A DNA stretch of 64,000 nt, from NCBI GenBank assembly GCA_963807305.1, contig CAWEBN010000001.1, positions 66,339 through 130,338 of the forward strand, read 5' to 3'. Position numbers and translations under genes: made by a program. The notes beneath the pieces are model-generated. The model made no database searches. It was not told where the DNA came from and was given only the letters and a program-made list of their open reading frames with translations. Position 1 is the first letter of the stretch; each line of letters begins with the position of its first letter. The DNA is from JAOPZW01 sp963807305 (GTDB lineage: Bacteria > Actinomycetota > Thermoleophilia > Solirubrobacterales > Solirubrobacteraceae). Of this stretch, positions 33,290-41,564 are shown one piece after another.

Positions 33290-34303
33290 TCAGAGCCAGC
33301 CGCGGCGCTTGAAGAGCAGGATGGTCGCGACGAGCACGATCGCCATGACGCCGACGATGGCGAAGAAGCCGGCGTGCGATCCCTCGCCGGGGACCTTCGT
33401 GTTCATGCCCCAGATCGAGGCGATGAGCGTCAGCGGCAGGACGATGACGCTGATCGCGGTGAGCACGCGGAACGTGTCGTTGATGCGGTGCGAGATGACG
33501 GACTCGTTCGACGACTCGAGCGCCTCTACGACCTCCTTGTAGTTCTCGAGCATGTCCCAGATGCGCTCGGAGGCGTCGTTGATGTCGTCGAAGTAGATCT
33601 CGAGGTCGTCCGGGATGTAGCGCTTGGTCGCCTCGAGGTCCTTCAGCGCCGCGCGCTGCGGGCGCACGACGCGGCGGAAGTTGATGATCTCCTGCTTGAC
33701 GTTCGAGATGTCGCGCACGACCTCGGACGAGTGCTCGCCCTCGAAGATGTCGTCCTCGAGGCGCTCGAGCTTGTTGCCCATCTTGCGCAGCATCGGGAAC
33801 GACGCGTCGACGCAGTCGTCGACGATCTTGTAGAGCAGATAGCCGGGGCCCTTGGAGAAGAGCTGCTCGCGCAGGTCGTCGCGCGTGCGGCAGCGCTCGA
33901 AGAGGTACTCGAGCGGCTGGATCGGCTCGTTGGGCAGCGTGATGACGTAGTCGGGCCCGACGAAGACGTCGAGCTCGGCGGCGTTCAGGCGTCCGACGGT
34001 CTTGTCGTAGGCCGGGAAGTGCAGGACGACGAACAGGTAGTCGTCGTACTCGTCGACCTTCGGGCGCTGGTTGCGGCTGTAGACGTCCTCGTAGTCGAGG
34101 GCGTGGAAGTCGAAGTGCTCCTCGAGCCACGCTCGGTCGACCGGCCGCGGACGCTCGATGTTGATCCAGCGCAGGGACTGCCCGTCGTCGGAGACGAACT
34201 CGACGATCTCGACATTGGGGCGCTCAGGCTCTGATGGACGTGTGACGACCCCGCCGCGTGTCCGCGCCGTGCGCCTGAGGCGTGGCTTGGGCAGGTTCGG
34301 CAT
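33290..34303 (-). CDS. corA: CorA-type magnesium/divalent cation transporter
   Basis: 337 residues. The long soluble domain includes LEEHFDFHALDYEDVYSRNQ and LFVVLHFPAY; the stalk helices follow (DISNVKQEIINFRRVVRPQR). The C-terminus has two membrane helices (VLTAISVIVLPLTLIASIWG, then FFAIVGVMAIVLVATILLF) flanking the signature GMN in WGMNTKVPGEG. The protein forms a pentameric Mg2+ channel. It is divergent from the SAM-riboswitch transcript. Confidence 0.92.
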   Translation of the reverse strand: MPNLPKPRLRRTARTRGGVVTRPSEPERPNVEIVEFVSDDGQSLRWINIERPRPVDRAWLEEHFDFHALDYEDVYSRNQRPKVDEYDDYLFVVLHFPAYDKTVGRLNAAELDVFVGPDYVITLPNEPIQPLEYLFERCRTRDDLREQLFSKGPGYLLYKIVDDCVDASFPMLRKMGNKLERLEDDIFEGEHSSEVVRDISNVKQEIINFRRVVRPQRAALKDLEATKRYIPDDLEIYFDDINDASERIWDMLENYKEVVEALESSNESVISHRINDTFRVLTAISVIVLPLTLIASIWGMNTKVPGEGSHAGFFAIVGVMAIVLVATILLFKRRGWL

Positions 34304-34374
34304 CGGTACTTCGCGGCTCGTCGGTCGTCATCGTCAGCATCGAAATTCGCTCTGCAATGCAGTCTACCTGCGCC

Positions 34375-34402
34375 TTGCGCGGTGTCGAAGCCTTGCTAAG
34401 GT
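34375..34402 (+). promoter_or_regulatory. Possible promoter of the SAM-riboswitch transcript
   Basis: TTGCGC (34375-34380), a 16-nt spacer and TAAGGT (34397-34402). The predicted start near 34409 falls about 10 nt before the riboswitch P1 stem. The match to consensus is weak, so support comes mainly from position. Confidence 0.35.
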
Positions 34403-34419
34403 GGGACCTCACATAGCTG

Positions 34420-34509
34420 GACACATCCAGAGGGGTGGAGGGACTGGCCCTTTGAAGCCCCGGCAACCTCCCGCATGCGGGAAAGGTGCCAATTCCTGAG
34501 AGATGTGGC
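34420..34509 (+). promoter_or_regulatory. SAM-I (S-box) riboswitch
   Basis: The P1 stem pairs CACATC (34422-34427) with GATGTG (34502-34507). Inside are the S-box core blocks GAGGGACTGGCCC, the GAAGCCCCGGCAACC region, a CCCGCATGCGGG stem-loop and GGTGCCAATTCCTG followed by GAGAGATG. These are the conserved blocks of the SAM-I class. Binding of SAM would stabilise P1 and allow the terminator just downstream to form, shutting off the threonine-synthase-like gene. Confidence 0.95.
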
Positions 34510-34523
34510 CGAGGCTTTCCAGA

Positions 34524-34558
34524 CCTCCGCCACGAACGAACTCCGGCGGAGGTTTTTT
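34524..34558 (+). terminator. Intrinsic terminator of the SAM-I riboswitch
   Basis: CCTCCGCC (34524-34531) pairs with GGCGGAGG (34545-34552), 13-nt loop, followed by six T. It stands between the aptamer and the start codon at 34563, so it is the expression platform. The last T is 4 nt before the ATG, which also leaves no space for a normal leader. Confidence 0.93.
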
Positions 34559-34562
34559 GATC

Positions 34563-35804
34563 ATGGGAGCCACCAAGCTGACCTGTAGGGAGTGCGGCGC
34601 GGACTACGGCCTCGAGGCCCGCTACGTCTGCGACCGCTGCTTCGGACCCCTCGAGGTCGCCTACGAGCACGACATCCAGGACGTCGAGCATGCGCGCCGC
34701 CGCATCCAGGGCGGTCCGCAGAACATCTGGCGCTATCACGACTTCCTGCCGCTCGAGGGCCCGCAGCCGCGCACCCGCACCGGGCTGCCGGCGGGCTGCA
34801 CCCCGCTCGTCCGGGCCGATCGGCTCGCCGCCCGCCTGGGCGTGCGCGAGGTGTGGGTCAAGAACGACGCGGCCAACCCCACGCACTCCTTCAAGGACCG
34901 CGTCGTCTCGGTCGCATCGGCGCGCGCCCGCGAGCTCGGCTACACGACGCTCGCCTGCGCGTCGACGGGCAACCTCGCCAACTCGGTCGCCGCCCACGGC
35001 GCCGCGCTCGGCATGGACGCCTACGTCTTCATCCCGTCCGACCTCGAGGAGCAGAAGGTCCTCGCCACCGGGGTCTACGGGGCGAAGGTGGTCAAGGTCA
35101 AGGGGACCTACGACGACGTCAACCGGCTCTGCACCGAGCTCAGCGGCGAGCGCGACTGGGCCTTCGTCAACGTCAATGTGCGCCCCTACTACGCCGAGGG
35201 CTCCAAGACGCTCGGCTACGAGATCGCCGAGCAGCTCGGATGGGAGGTGCCCGATCGCGTCGTGGCGCCGATCGCCTCGGGCTCGCTGTACACGAAGATC
35301 GCCAAGGGCTTCCAGGACTTCCTCGACCTCGGCCTCGTGCGCGGCCGGCCTCCGGTGATGAACGGGGCGCAGGCCGACGGGTGCTCGCCCGTGGCCAAGG
35401 CCTTTGCCGACGGCGTCGACGTCTGCAAGCCGGTGCGGCCCGACACGATCGCCAAGTCCCTGGCCATCGGCAACCCGGCCGATGGCCCCTACGCGCTCGA
35501 CCTCGCGCGGCGTAGCGGCGGAGCGATCGACTCGGTCTCCGACGACGAGATCCGCGCCGGCATCCGGCTGCTGGCCGAGACGACGGGCATCTTCACGGAG
35601 ACCGCCGGCGGCGTGACGACCGCGGTGCTGGCCAAGCTGGCCGAGCGCGGCGACATCGATCCCGAGGAGCGCGTGGTGCTCGTCATCACCGGCGAGGGCC
35701 TGAAGACGCTCGACGCGGTCCGCGGGACCTTCGAGGCGTTCGAGATCGCGCCGTCCTTCGACCAGTTCGTCGCCGACGTCGAGGGCGCCGAGGTGCGCGT
35801 CTGA
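34563..35804 (+). CDS. Threonine synthase-like PLP enzyme under SAM-I riboswitch control (possible homocysteine synthase)
   Basis: 413 residues. Four N-terminal cysteines (Cys8, Cys11, Cys23, Cys26) form a zinc ribbon. The PLP lysine is Lys111 in NPTHSFKDR; ACASTGNLANSVAAHGA binds the phosphate. The fold is that of threonine synthase, which uses O-phosphohomoserine. Two facts argue for homocysteine rather than threonine formation: a SAM-I riboswitch controls it, and it overlaps a ThiS/MoaD-type sulfur carrier. I recall reports of a threonine-synthase-like homocysteine synthase with a sulfur carrier in Streptomyces, which I could not verify here. Plain thrC remains possible. Confidence 0.8.
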   Translation: MGATKLTCRECGADYGLEARYVCDRCFGPLEVAYEHDIQDVEHARRRIQGGPQNIWRYHDFLPLEGPQPRTRTGLPAGCTPLVRADRLAARLGVREVWVKNDAANPTHSFKDRVVSVASARARELGYTTLACASTGNLANSVAAHGAALGMDAYVFIPSDLEEQKVLATGVYGAKVVKVKGTYDDVNRLCTELSGERDWAFVNVNVRPYYAEGSKTLGYEIAEQLGWEVPDRVVAPIASGSLYTKIAKGFQDFLDLGLVRGRPPVMNGAQADGCSPVAKAFADGVDVCKPVRPDTIAKSLAIGNPADGPYALDLARRSGGAIDSVSDDEIRAGIRLLAETTGIFTETAGGVTTAVLAKLAERGDIDPEERVVLVITGEGLKTLDAVRGTFEAFEIAPSFDQFVADVEGAEVRV

Positions 35805-36076
35805 TGCCGAAGGTCAAGCTGCCGACCCAGCTGCGCGAGGCCGCGGGCGGCGAGAGCGCCGTCAGCGTCGAGGGCGCCACCGTCGGCGCCGTGCTCGACG
35901 CGCTGTTCGAGCGCCACGGCGAGCTGCGCGACCGGCTGTCGGACGGCGACGGCGGCCTGCGCCGCTTCGTCAACGTCTACGTCGACGGCGAGGACATCCG
36001 CTTCGGCGACGGGCTCGACACGCCGGTGGCCGACGGCCAGGAGGTCCAGATCCTCCCCGCCGTCGCCGGCGGGTAA
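35804..36076 (+). CDS. ThiS/MoaD-like sulfur carrier protein
   Basis: 90 residues with a beta-grasp pattern (VKLPTQLREAAGG, RRFVNVYVDGEDIRF, DGQEVQILPAVAGG). It ends in Gly-Gly, which would be adenylated and converted to a thiocarboxylate. Its ATG shares one base with the stop of the threonine-synthase-like gene (TGATG), so both are translated together under the SAM riboswitch. A dedicated sulfur donor for homocysteine synthesis is the simplest explanation. CysO of mycobacteria, which feeds cysteine synthase, is the best-known analogue. Confidence 0.85.
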   Translation: MPKVKLPTQLREAAGGESAVSVEGATVGAVLDALFERHGELRDRLSDGDGGLRRFVNVYVDGEDIRFGDGLDTPVADGQEVQILPAVAGG

Positions 36077-36184
36077 CGCCTGGCGGGCGTCTCGCCGCGC
36101 CTGGCGCCACCCGCCGCGACCGGCCGTGCACAGCACTGTCCAGTTGCGGCGTGCGGCGCCGGCCACGACGATCCGCACGCCATC

Positions 36185-36207
36185 CGTCACCCGCTTCGCG
36201 GGTGACG
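36185..36207 (+). terminator. Hairpin after the sulfur-carrier gene
   Basis: Perfect 10-bp stem CGTCACCCGC and GCGGGTGACG with a 3-nt loop, 108 bp after the operon end. No T-run. Likely terminator of the riboswitch transcript. Confidence 0.5.
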
Positions 36208-36281
36208 CCTGTCGGATTTCCGCCACCGCACCGGCATGGTGGCCGCATGTTTCGGCGGGGCGTGGTCGGCGACCGTGAGGC

Positions 36282-36491
36282 ATGCCCCCTGGCAGCCCCC
36301 TCGACTACGCCAAGCACACCTGCGCCATCTGCGCTCGCGTGGTCGAGGGGGCGCCCCTGACCGACGAGGCAACCGAACGCGTCTTTCACCCGGAGTGCGT
36401 CGTCCGCCGCGCGCCCCAGGACGCGCTCGTGCGGCTGCTCGGGTTCCTGGCGCTGATCGCGGTGCCGTCGGTCCTCGTGTGGGCGGGCTGA
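36282..36491 (+). CDS. Small zinc-finger-like membrane protein (69 aa)
   Basis: ATG start. The N-terminal half contains HTCAICARVV and VFHPECVVR, a C-x2-C...H-x2-C arrangement that could bind one zinc. The C-terminal half is a single hydrophobic helix (LLGFLALIAVPSVLVWAG). It ends 4 bp before the convergent VOC gene. No family is recognised. Confidence 0.5.
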   Translation: MPPGSPLDYAKHTCAICARVVEGAPLTDEATERVFHPECVVRRAPQDALVRLLGFLALIAVPSVLVWAG

Positions 36492-36495
36492 GCGT

Positions 36496-37035
36496 TCACG
36501 CGAACGGGCGGACCGGATCGGTCCCGTCCCACGCCAGCGACTGGGCGTAGAAGCGCGTGAACGCGGCGTCGGTCGCGTCGTCCATCTCGATCAGCTCGAG
36601 GTAGCCGGGCAGCTCGGCCGTCGTGTCGACGTAGCCGACCCGGCCGCCGGTCGGCACCCACGTCTCGAAGGCAAGCTCGTGGCCGTGCTCGCGGTGACGG
36701 GCCACCTCGGCGTCGTAGTCGAGCGTGCCCACGCCGAAGTGATGAAAGCCGTAGCCGCCGCGCTCGATCGCCTCCTGGTAGACCGAGGGCCGATCGTCGT
36801 GGGGGGCGATGAGCTCGACGAGCATGTGCCCGGCGTGGGCCATGGCCAGCGCGACGTCCACGTCGCCCGGCTCGCCGCGGTACGTCCCGCGCTCGCCCGT
36901 GAAGTGCTCGAGCAGGAACCAGGGGCCGACGTTGAGCTGCGCGACCCAATGCTCCATGGCCGCCTCGATGTCCTCGACGAGGTAACACATCTGGAAGACA
37001 CCGGTCGCCGGTTGGCCGAATCCAAGGAGCGACAT
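36496..37035 (-). CDS. VOC-superfamily (glyoxalase-like) protein
   Basis: 179 residues with the paired beta-alpha-beta-beta-beta units of the vicinal oxygen chelate fold: MCYLVEDIEAAMEHWVAQLN at the start, MLVELIAPHDDRPSVYQ, GYGFHHFGVGTLDYDAEV and PGYLELIEMDDAT. His/Glu residues in HHFG and LELIE are likely metal ligands. Substrate unknown; several relatives act on ring-cleavage or methylmalonyl-type substrates. It lies 12 bp after the degraded tet-like gene. Confidence 0.75.
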   Translation of the reverse strand: MSLLGFGQPATGVFQMCYLVEDIEAAMEHWVAQLNVGPWFLLEHFTGERGTYRGEPGDVDVALAMAHAGHMLVELIAPHDDRPSVYQEAIERGGYGFHHFGVGTLDYDAEVARHREHGHELAFETWVPTGGRVGYVDTTAELPGYLELIEMDDATDAAFTRFYAQSLAWDGTDPVRPFA

Positions 37036-37047
37036 GCGCGGTTCCTA

Positions 37048-38881
37048 TCAGGTTCCCTGTCGAAGGACGCGCCGGAGGTACTCCCGGCGGTCGAGCGGGT
37101 CGTCGTCGGTGCGCTCGCGTGTCGGGATCGTGCCCCGGACGGGCTCGTAGTGTTCGAAGGCCGACTCGAGCACCCCCTCGCCGCGCGTCAGGGACGGCAG
37201 CTGTCGGGTCAGCTCGTGCACACGTGCCGCGGGGATCTCGCCCTCCAGCACGGTCGCCGCCCCGCGGCGATCGGTGCGCAGGGGGATGGCGCGCAGCGCG
37301 GCGAGCGCGGCCGCCGTCGCGCCGAGCGTGTCGGGCGGGAGCTCGAGCGCGAAGCGGTGCACCGGCTCGCAGACGGTGGTCCCGGCCTGTTCGAGCGCGG
37401 TCATCGCCACGAGCGGGGTGAGCTGGCGGAAGTCGCGCGCCGTGCTCGACATGCTCTTGTCGAAGGTGGCGTGTGAGTGGCTCTGCCGGGCCGCGTAGCC
37501 CGAATGGGTCATGGCCACCGCGCAGTCGGTCACCTCCCAGCCGTGGAGGCCCTGGCGCAGCGCCTCGCGCAGGCTGACCTCGACCCCGCTCGATGCAGAT
37601 CGTCGTCGTCTCGCGGAAGCTCACGGCGATCCCGTACTCGTCGGCGAGCGTCGCCTCGATGACCTCCTTCTGCACCTCGCCGTACAGGCAGAGCGAGAGC
37701 TCGCCGCGCAGCGCGTCCTGGCGCAGGCCGATGAGCGGGTCCTGCTCGACGAGCTGAGTGAGCGCGACGTGGAGTGACCCCCGGTCGGCCGCGCGGTCGG
37801 GCACGACGACGGTCTCGAGCGTCGGCGGCGCGAAGGCCGCCGGCCCGGTTGGCCTGGGCGGTGGCCGGCCGATCGCGTCGCCGATGCTGACGCTCTCCAG
37901 CCCGCGCAGCCGCCCGATCTGCCCCGCGCCGACCGACGCGCGCGCGACGGCCCCGCCGCGATCGAAGACGCTGATGGCGGTCACCTTCGTGGCGTCGTCG
38001 CCGGCGAGACACAGCCGCTCGCGCGTGCGCAGCGTGCCGGAGAACATCCGCACGTAGGCGAGTTTCTCGCCGGCCGGCCCGCGCTCGATCTTGAACACGG
38101 TGCCCGACAGCGGTCCGTCGACGTCGTCCTCGGCGGCCGGCAGCAACTCGTGGATGCCGGCAGCGAGGGCGTCGACACCGGCGCCCGTAATGGCCGAGCC
38201 GAAGTACACGGGATGGATCCGCGCCCGCCGGGTCTGCGCGGCGAGCGCGCGGCGCAGGTCCTCGTAGGCGACGGACGCCTCGTCGTTGACGTAGGCGGCC
38301 AGCAGCGCCTCGTCGTGGTCGGCGAGCACCTCGGCGAGCCTCGCGGTGAAGGCGCGGTCGGCCGCGGCGTGCGGCGCGAAGCGAGCGGCGCGGGTCCCGA
38401 GGGCATCGACCGACCCCATCGCGACGATCGCCGGCGACAGCTTCTCGGCGACGGCGCGCAGGGTGCGCTCGTCCTGCGCGCCCGCGCGATCGATCTTGTT
38501 GACGAACAGCAGAGTGGGGATCCGGAGGCGCTGCAGCGTGCGCATGAGCACGCGGGTCTGCGCCTGCACTCCCTCCACGGCCGAGACGACCAGCACGGCG
38601 CCGTCGAGCACGGCCAGCGCCCGCTCCACCTCGGCGATGAAGTCCGGGTGGCCGGGCGTGTCGATCAGGTTGACCGTGACGTCGTCGATCGCGAACGAGA
38701 CGACGGCGGCCCTGATCGTGATGCCGCGCCGGCGCTCGAGCGCTAGGGAGTCTGTCTGCGTGTTTCCGTCGTCGACGCTGCCGGGCTCATCGACGATGCC
38801 CGCGGCGTAGAGCAGCCGCTCGGTCAGGCTCGTCTTTCCCGCGTCGACGTGGGCCAGGATGCCCAAATTCAGCGTTTGCAC
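37048..38881 (-). pseudogene. Tet(M)-type ribosomal protection/EF-G-like GTPase, damaged
   Basis: GTG start. Residues 1-430 hold the translation-GTPase core: LGILAHVDAGKTSLTERLLY, RRGITIRAAVVSF, DTPGHPDF and FVNKIDRAG. After ICIERG near 37590 the frame changes and the protein resumes at VEVSLREALRQGLHGWEVTD, the domain IV helix of Tet(M) relatives. The text normally lying between (a long beta-strand segment) is absent, so a deletion of some tens of codons accompanies the frame break. The product would end after about 430 residues. Relatives release tetracycline from ribosomes, although chromosomal members of unknown role also exist. Confidence 0.75.
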
Positions 38882-39112
38882 CGATGCTCATGTCCTCGAA
38901 GTGGGTGGGAACGGGCTTCTGGGTCGACATGAGCGTCTGGCGCATGCTGGGCTCCTTCGGGTCGGTCGGATTCCGGTCTATCGCGCACCGTAGCGCGGCG
39001 ACCTGCCGGGTCAAAAGGGGGCTGCCCGTACCTCCTGCACCCCGGTGCAGTACCGGGGAGTCCACGAGCCTGCACGCTGCCGGGTGGGCGGCGGGTCCGC
39101 GACCGTGGGGGC

Positions 39113-40366
39113 ATGACGACGATCACGTCGCGCGCCGCCCGCGCCGAGCGCCCTCTCCTGCTCGCCGGCCTCGCGCTCGTCACCGCGCATCTGCTCGACC
39201 TGGCGCTGTCGGGGCCCGACACGTCGGCGCTGGGCGTCGCGGTGATCGTCGCCCTCGCCGCGGCGTGGGCGCTCGCCCAGCCGCACGTCACCCGCCCGAC
39301 GCGGCTCGTGCTGGGCGTCGTGGTAGGACTGGTCGCCGTCGGCTTTGGCGTCGTCTCCCACGGCTTGCATGTCGTCAACTCGGGCCCCGACTGGCGCGAT
39401 GTCACCGGCATCGGCTACATCGCCGGCGGGCTCCTGCTCGTCGCCGCCGGCATCGCCGCCACCGCGGCGCCCCGCCGCGCGCCCCGGCGAAGCGGGCTCG
39501 GCTGGCGCGGTGCCCACGCGGTCGGATGGGTCGCCGGCGCAGCGGTCGTCGCCGCGGTCGGCGTGCTGCCCTTCGCGTTCGCCAATATGACGGTGCACGC
39601 TCCGCGCTGGGCGATCCACGAGGCCGCCGTCGGGATCCCGCACGACGAGATCCGCATCACGATGCGCGACGGCCGCCGGCTCTCGGCGTGGTACGTCCCG
39701 TCGCGCAACGGCGCGGCGGTCCTGCTCAGCCATGGCTCCGGTGGGAGCCGCGGACGCGTCCCCGCCCACGTGCGGATGCTCGCCCGCCACGGCTACGGCG
39801 TGCTGGCGCTTGACAACCCGGGCAACGGCGAGAGCGACGGGCACTCCAACGGCCTCGGCGACAACGCCCAGCCGGCCATCGCCGCGGGCCTCGACTACCT
39901 CGAGCATCGGCCCGACGTGAACCCCGAGCGCATCGCCGGCTTCGGCCTCTCGCTCGGCGGCGAGGTGCTGCTCGACGCGGCCGCCCACGACGGCCGGCTG
40001 GCCGCCGTCGTCTCCGACGGCGCCGCCCGGCCCGTCGACGGCGACGACGCCAGTCCGAAGGGGACGCTTGAGGGCGCGCTCGGCTGGCTCACGATGCGCT
40101 CGGTGCGCGCCGTCTCGGGCATGAAGACCTCGGCGTCGCTGATCCCGATGATGCCCCGGATCGCGCCGCGTCCCGTCCTCCTGGTCGCCGGCGGCGGCTT
40201 CCCCGACGAGATCCCGGCCTCCCGCCTGTATCGCGACGCGGGCGGCGCCACCGTCCAGCTCTGGGAGCTGCCCGACACCGGCCACACCGCGGGGCTGCGC
40301 AAGCACCCGGCTGCCTACGAGCGGCGGACAGTCGGCTTCCTGGACCGGGCGCTGGGCGTGGGCTAA
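39113..40366 (+). CDS. Alpha/beta hydrolase with N-terminal membrane domain
   Basis: 417 residues. About four hydrophobic helices occupy residues 14-170 (LLLAGLALVTAHLLDLAL, LVLGVVVGLVAVGFGVV, GYIAGGLLLVAAGIAATAA, WVAGAAVVAAVGVLPFAFA). A soluble alpha/beta hydrolase follows: LLSHGSGGSRGR oxyanion region, nucleophile elbow GFGLSLGGEVLL (Ser in GLSLG), and a late His in LPDTGHTAGL. The catalytic domain is predicted on one face of the membrane, probably extracytoplasmic. The substrate is unknown. Confidence 0.75.
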   Translation: MTTITSRAARAERPLLLAGLALVTAHLLDLALSGPDTSALGVAVIVALAAAWALAQPHVTRPTRLVLGVVVGLVAVGFGVVSHGLHVVNSGPDWRDVTGIGYIAGGLLLVAAGIAATAAPRRAPRRSGLGWRGAHAVGWVAGAAVVAAVGVLPFAFANMTVHAPRWAIHEAAVGIPHDEIRITMRDGRRLSAWYVPSRNGAAVLLSHGSGGSRGRVPAHVRMLARHGYGVLALDNPGNGESDGHSNGLGDNAQPAIAAGLDYLEHRPDVNPERIAGFGLSLGGEVLLDAAAHDGRLAAVVSDGAARPVDGDDASPKGTLEGALGWLTMRSVRAVSGMKTSASLIPMMPRIAPRPVLLVAGGGFPDEIPASRLYRDAGGATVQLWELPDTGHTAGLRKHPAAYERRTVGFLDRALGVG

Positions 40367-40374
40367 GGGGTTCT

Positions 40375-40490
40375 CGCGAACAGCATCATCGAGGAAGGGA
40401 GGCGGCGACGGTCGGTGCGCCTGCGGGTTCTGTTACCCGCGGGCGCCCCGGCCACCGCCATCTCCTCTCCCTCGATGATGCTGTTTCGCG
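40375..40490. repeat. Long-range inverted repeat behind the hydrolase gene
   Basis: CGCGAACAGCATCATCGAG (40375-40393) is repeated in inverse orientation as CTCGATGATGCTGTTTCGCG (40471-40490), with one extra T. The arms enclose 77 bp. The unit lies between convergent genes and could be a bipartite terminator or a small mobile-element remnant. Confidence 0.5.
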
Positions 40491-40517
40491 CCGCGAGGCG
40501 CCACAGACGCCTGCGGA

Positions 40518-41078
40518 CTACCCCCGCGCAGCAGCAACAACAGCAGCCGCCGCCGCCGCCGCCGGGCAGCGGCCGTCGGGGCGCCCACATGCCTGCAGGT
40601 CGCACAGCCGGCAGATCCAGCGCGTGGAGTCGCCCGCGTCACGCGCGAGCTTGCGGCGCACCGCGCTCTCGAGCACGCGTGCGGTCAGGCGCTCGAGGTC
40701 GTCGCGTTCGGCGGGGGTGAGGTCGACCAGCGCGTCCTCGAGCACGCCGGCACGGGCGGCGGTCACCCGCCGCGCGGCGCGCCGCCCGGCCGCGGTGAGC
40801 TCGATGCTCGTCGTGCGCCCGTCCGGTCCCTTGCGCCGGCGCACCTCGCCCACGCCGGCCAGCCGGTCCACGAGCCGCACGGTGCCCGACGAGGTCAGGC
40901 CGAGGATGCGGCGCAGGCGGCCGACCGAGCAGCCGTCGGCGAAGTGCTCGAGCGCCGACAGCGCCGCGGCCGCCGTCAGGGACTGATCGGCGGCCGCGGC
41001 GACGGCGTCGGACATCTCATCGGCGACGACGAGCGACAGCGCTCCGAGGACGTTGCCGTCGCGGCGCAGCGCGGCCAT
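40518..41078 (-). CDS. MarR-family regulator with C-terminal Cys cluster
   Basis: 186 residues. The winged helix is clear: LSALEHFADGCSVGRLRRIL, GLTSSGTVRLVDRLAGVGEV, RRRKGPDGRTTSIELTAAGR. After the dimerisation helix comes WICRLCDLQACGRPDGRCP, four cysteines that could bind a metal or sense thiol stress, and then a poly-Ala tail encoded by a CAG/CCG-type simple repeat (40528-40562). It follows the DUF3224 gene by 4 bp and lies downstream of a matching palindrome, so autoregulation is expected. Confidence 0.82.
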   Translation of the reverse strand: MAALRRDGNVLGALSLVVADEMSDAVAAAADQSLTAAAALSALEHFADGCSVGRLRRILGLTSSGTVRLVDRLAGVGEVRRRKGPDGRTTSIELTAAGRRAARRVTAARAGVLEDALVDLTPAERDDLERLTARVLESAVRRKLARDAGDSTRWICRLCDLQACGRPDGRCPAAAAAAAVVAAARG

Positions 41079-41082
41079 CGGG

Positions 41083-41481
41083 CTACTCGAAGTCGTAATC
41101 GAGCTCGACCGAGGCCGTCGAACCGAGCGGCGCGGCGAACGCACCGCTGCCCGTGATGCCGGCCAGCTCCTCGGTGCCCGAGCGCTCGACGACGGCGAGG
41201 CTGCCCTTGGCCTCGGTGCCGTCGAAGCTGCCGTGCGTGTGCATCACGAAGCTGCCCGAGCGCCCGCCGAGGCGACCCACGAAGCGCTGCAACCCGACGA
41301 AGTCGGCCGTCTTGTCCTCCCGGTAACACATCAGCCACTCGACCGACCCGGCACCCTCGAGGTCTCCGGTGAAGCCCTGGCCGACGCTTGCGCGCGTCAG
41401 CTTGGCATCGCCGTCGAGCTCTTCATAGGTGCTCTCGTCCCAGGACTGGACCTCGAACTCTGCCTGTGCATGTGTGCTCAT
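41083..41481 (-). CDS. DUF3224-like beta-barrel protein
   Basis: 132 residues with alternating strands: AEFEVQSWDESTYEELDGDA, GFTGDLEGAGSVEWLM, VGLQRFVGRLGGRSGSFVMH and the end GITGSGAFAAPLGSTASVEL. This matches the DUF3224 allene-oxide-cyclase-like barrel found in actinobacteria, often beside a regulator. Role unknown. It is co-transcribed with marR. Confidence 0.75.
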   Translation of the reverse strand: MSTHAQAEFEVQSWDESTYEELDGDAKLTRASVGQGFTGDLEGAGSVEWLMCYREDKTADFVGLQRFVGRLGGRSGSFVMHTHGSFDGTEAKGSLAVVERSGTEELAGITGSGAFAAPLGSTASVELDYDFE

Positions 41482-41496
41482 GACCCAGGCCTACCC

Positions 41497-41521
41497 AATG
41501 ATGTGTGCGGCACACACCATT
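41497..41521. promoter_or_regulatory. 25-bp palindrome between DUF3224-marR and the transpeptidase (probable MarR operator)
   Basis: AATGATGTGTGC-G-GCACACACCATT: 12-bp arms with one mismatch around a central G. It starts 16 bp before the DUF3224 start codon. Size and symmetry fit MarR-family operators. It also lies upstream of the divergent L,D-transpeptidase gene. Confidence 0.65.
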
Positions 41522-41564
41522 TGTACGGCGACGCACGTCGGCCCCGCGCCCTAGCATCGCGCGG

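Noticed and set aside
36077..36281. Searched for a gene between the sulfur carrier and the small zinc-finger protein
   Set aside because: Only the terminator-like hairpin was found; no frame with a start and plausible composition.
38787..39065. Possible leader peptide before the Tet-like gene (MRQTLMSTQKPVPTHFED)
   Set aside because: Tet(M) genes can have regulatory leaders, but the frame runs on into the GTPase gene without a stop near its start, and no attenuator hairpin was evident.
38882..39112. Searched for a gene or RNA between the Tet-like gene and the hydrolase
   Set aside because: Divergent promoter region only; no convincing structure.
40528..40562. CAG/CCG simple repeat read as a Gln/Pro-rich peptide on the + strand
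   Set aside because: It is explained by the poly-Ala tail of the MarR gene on the opposite strand.
41505..41564. Earlier GTG start for the L,D-transpeptidase
   Set aside because: It lies within the palindrome and would add an arginine-rich leader without similarity; the GTG at 41565 has a well-spaced TAGCAT box.
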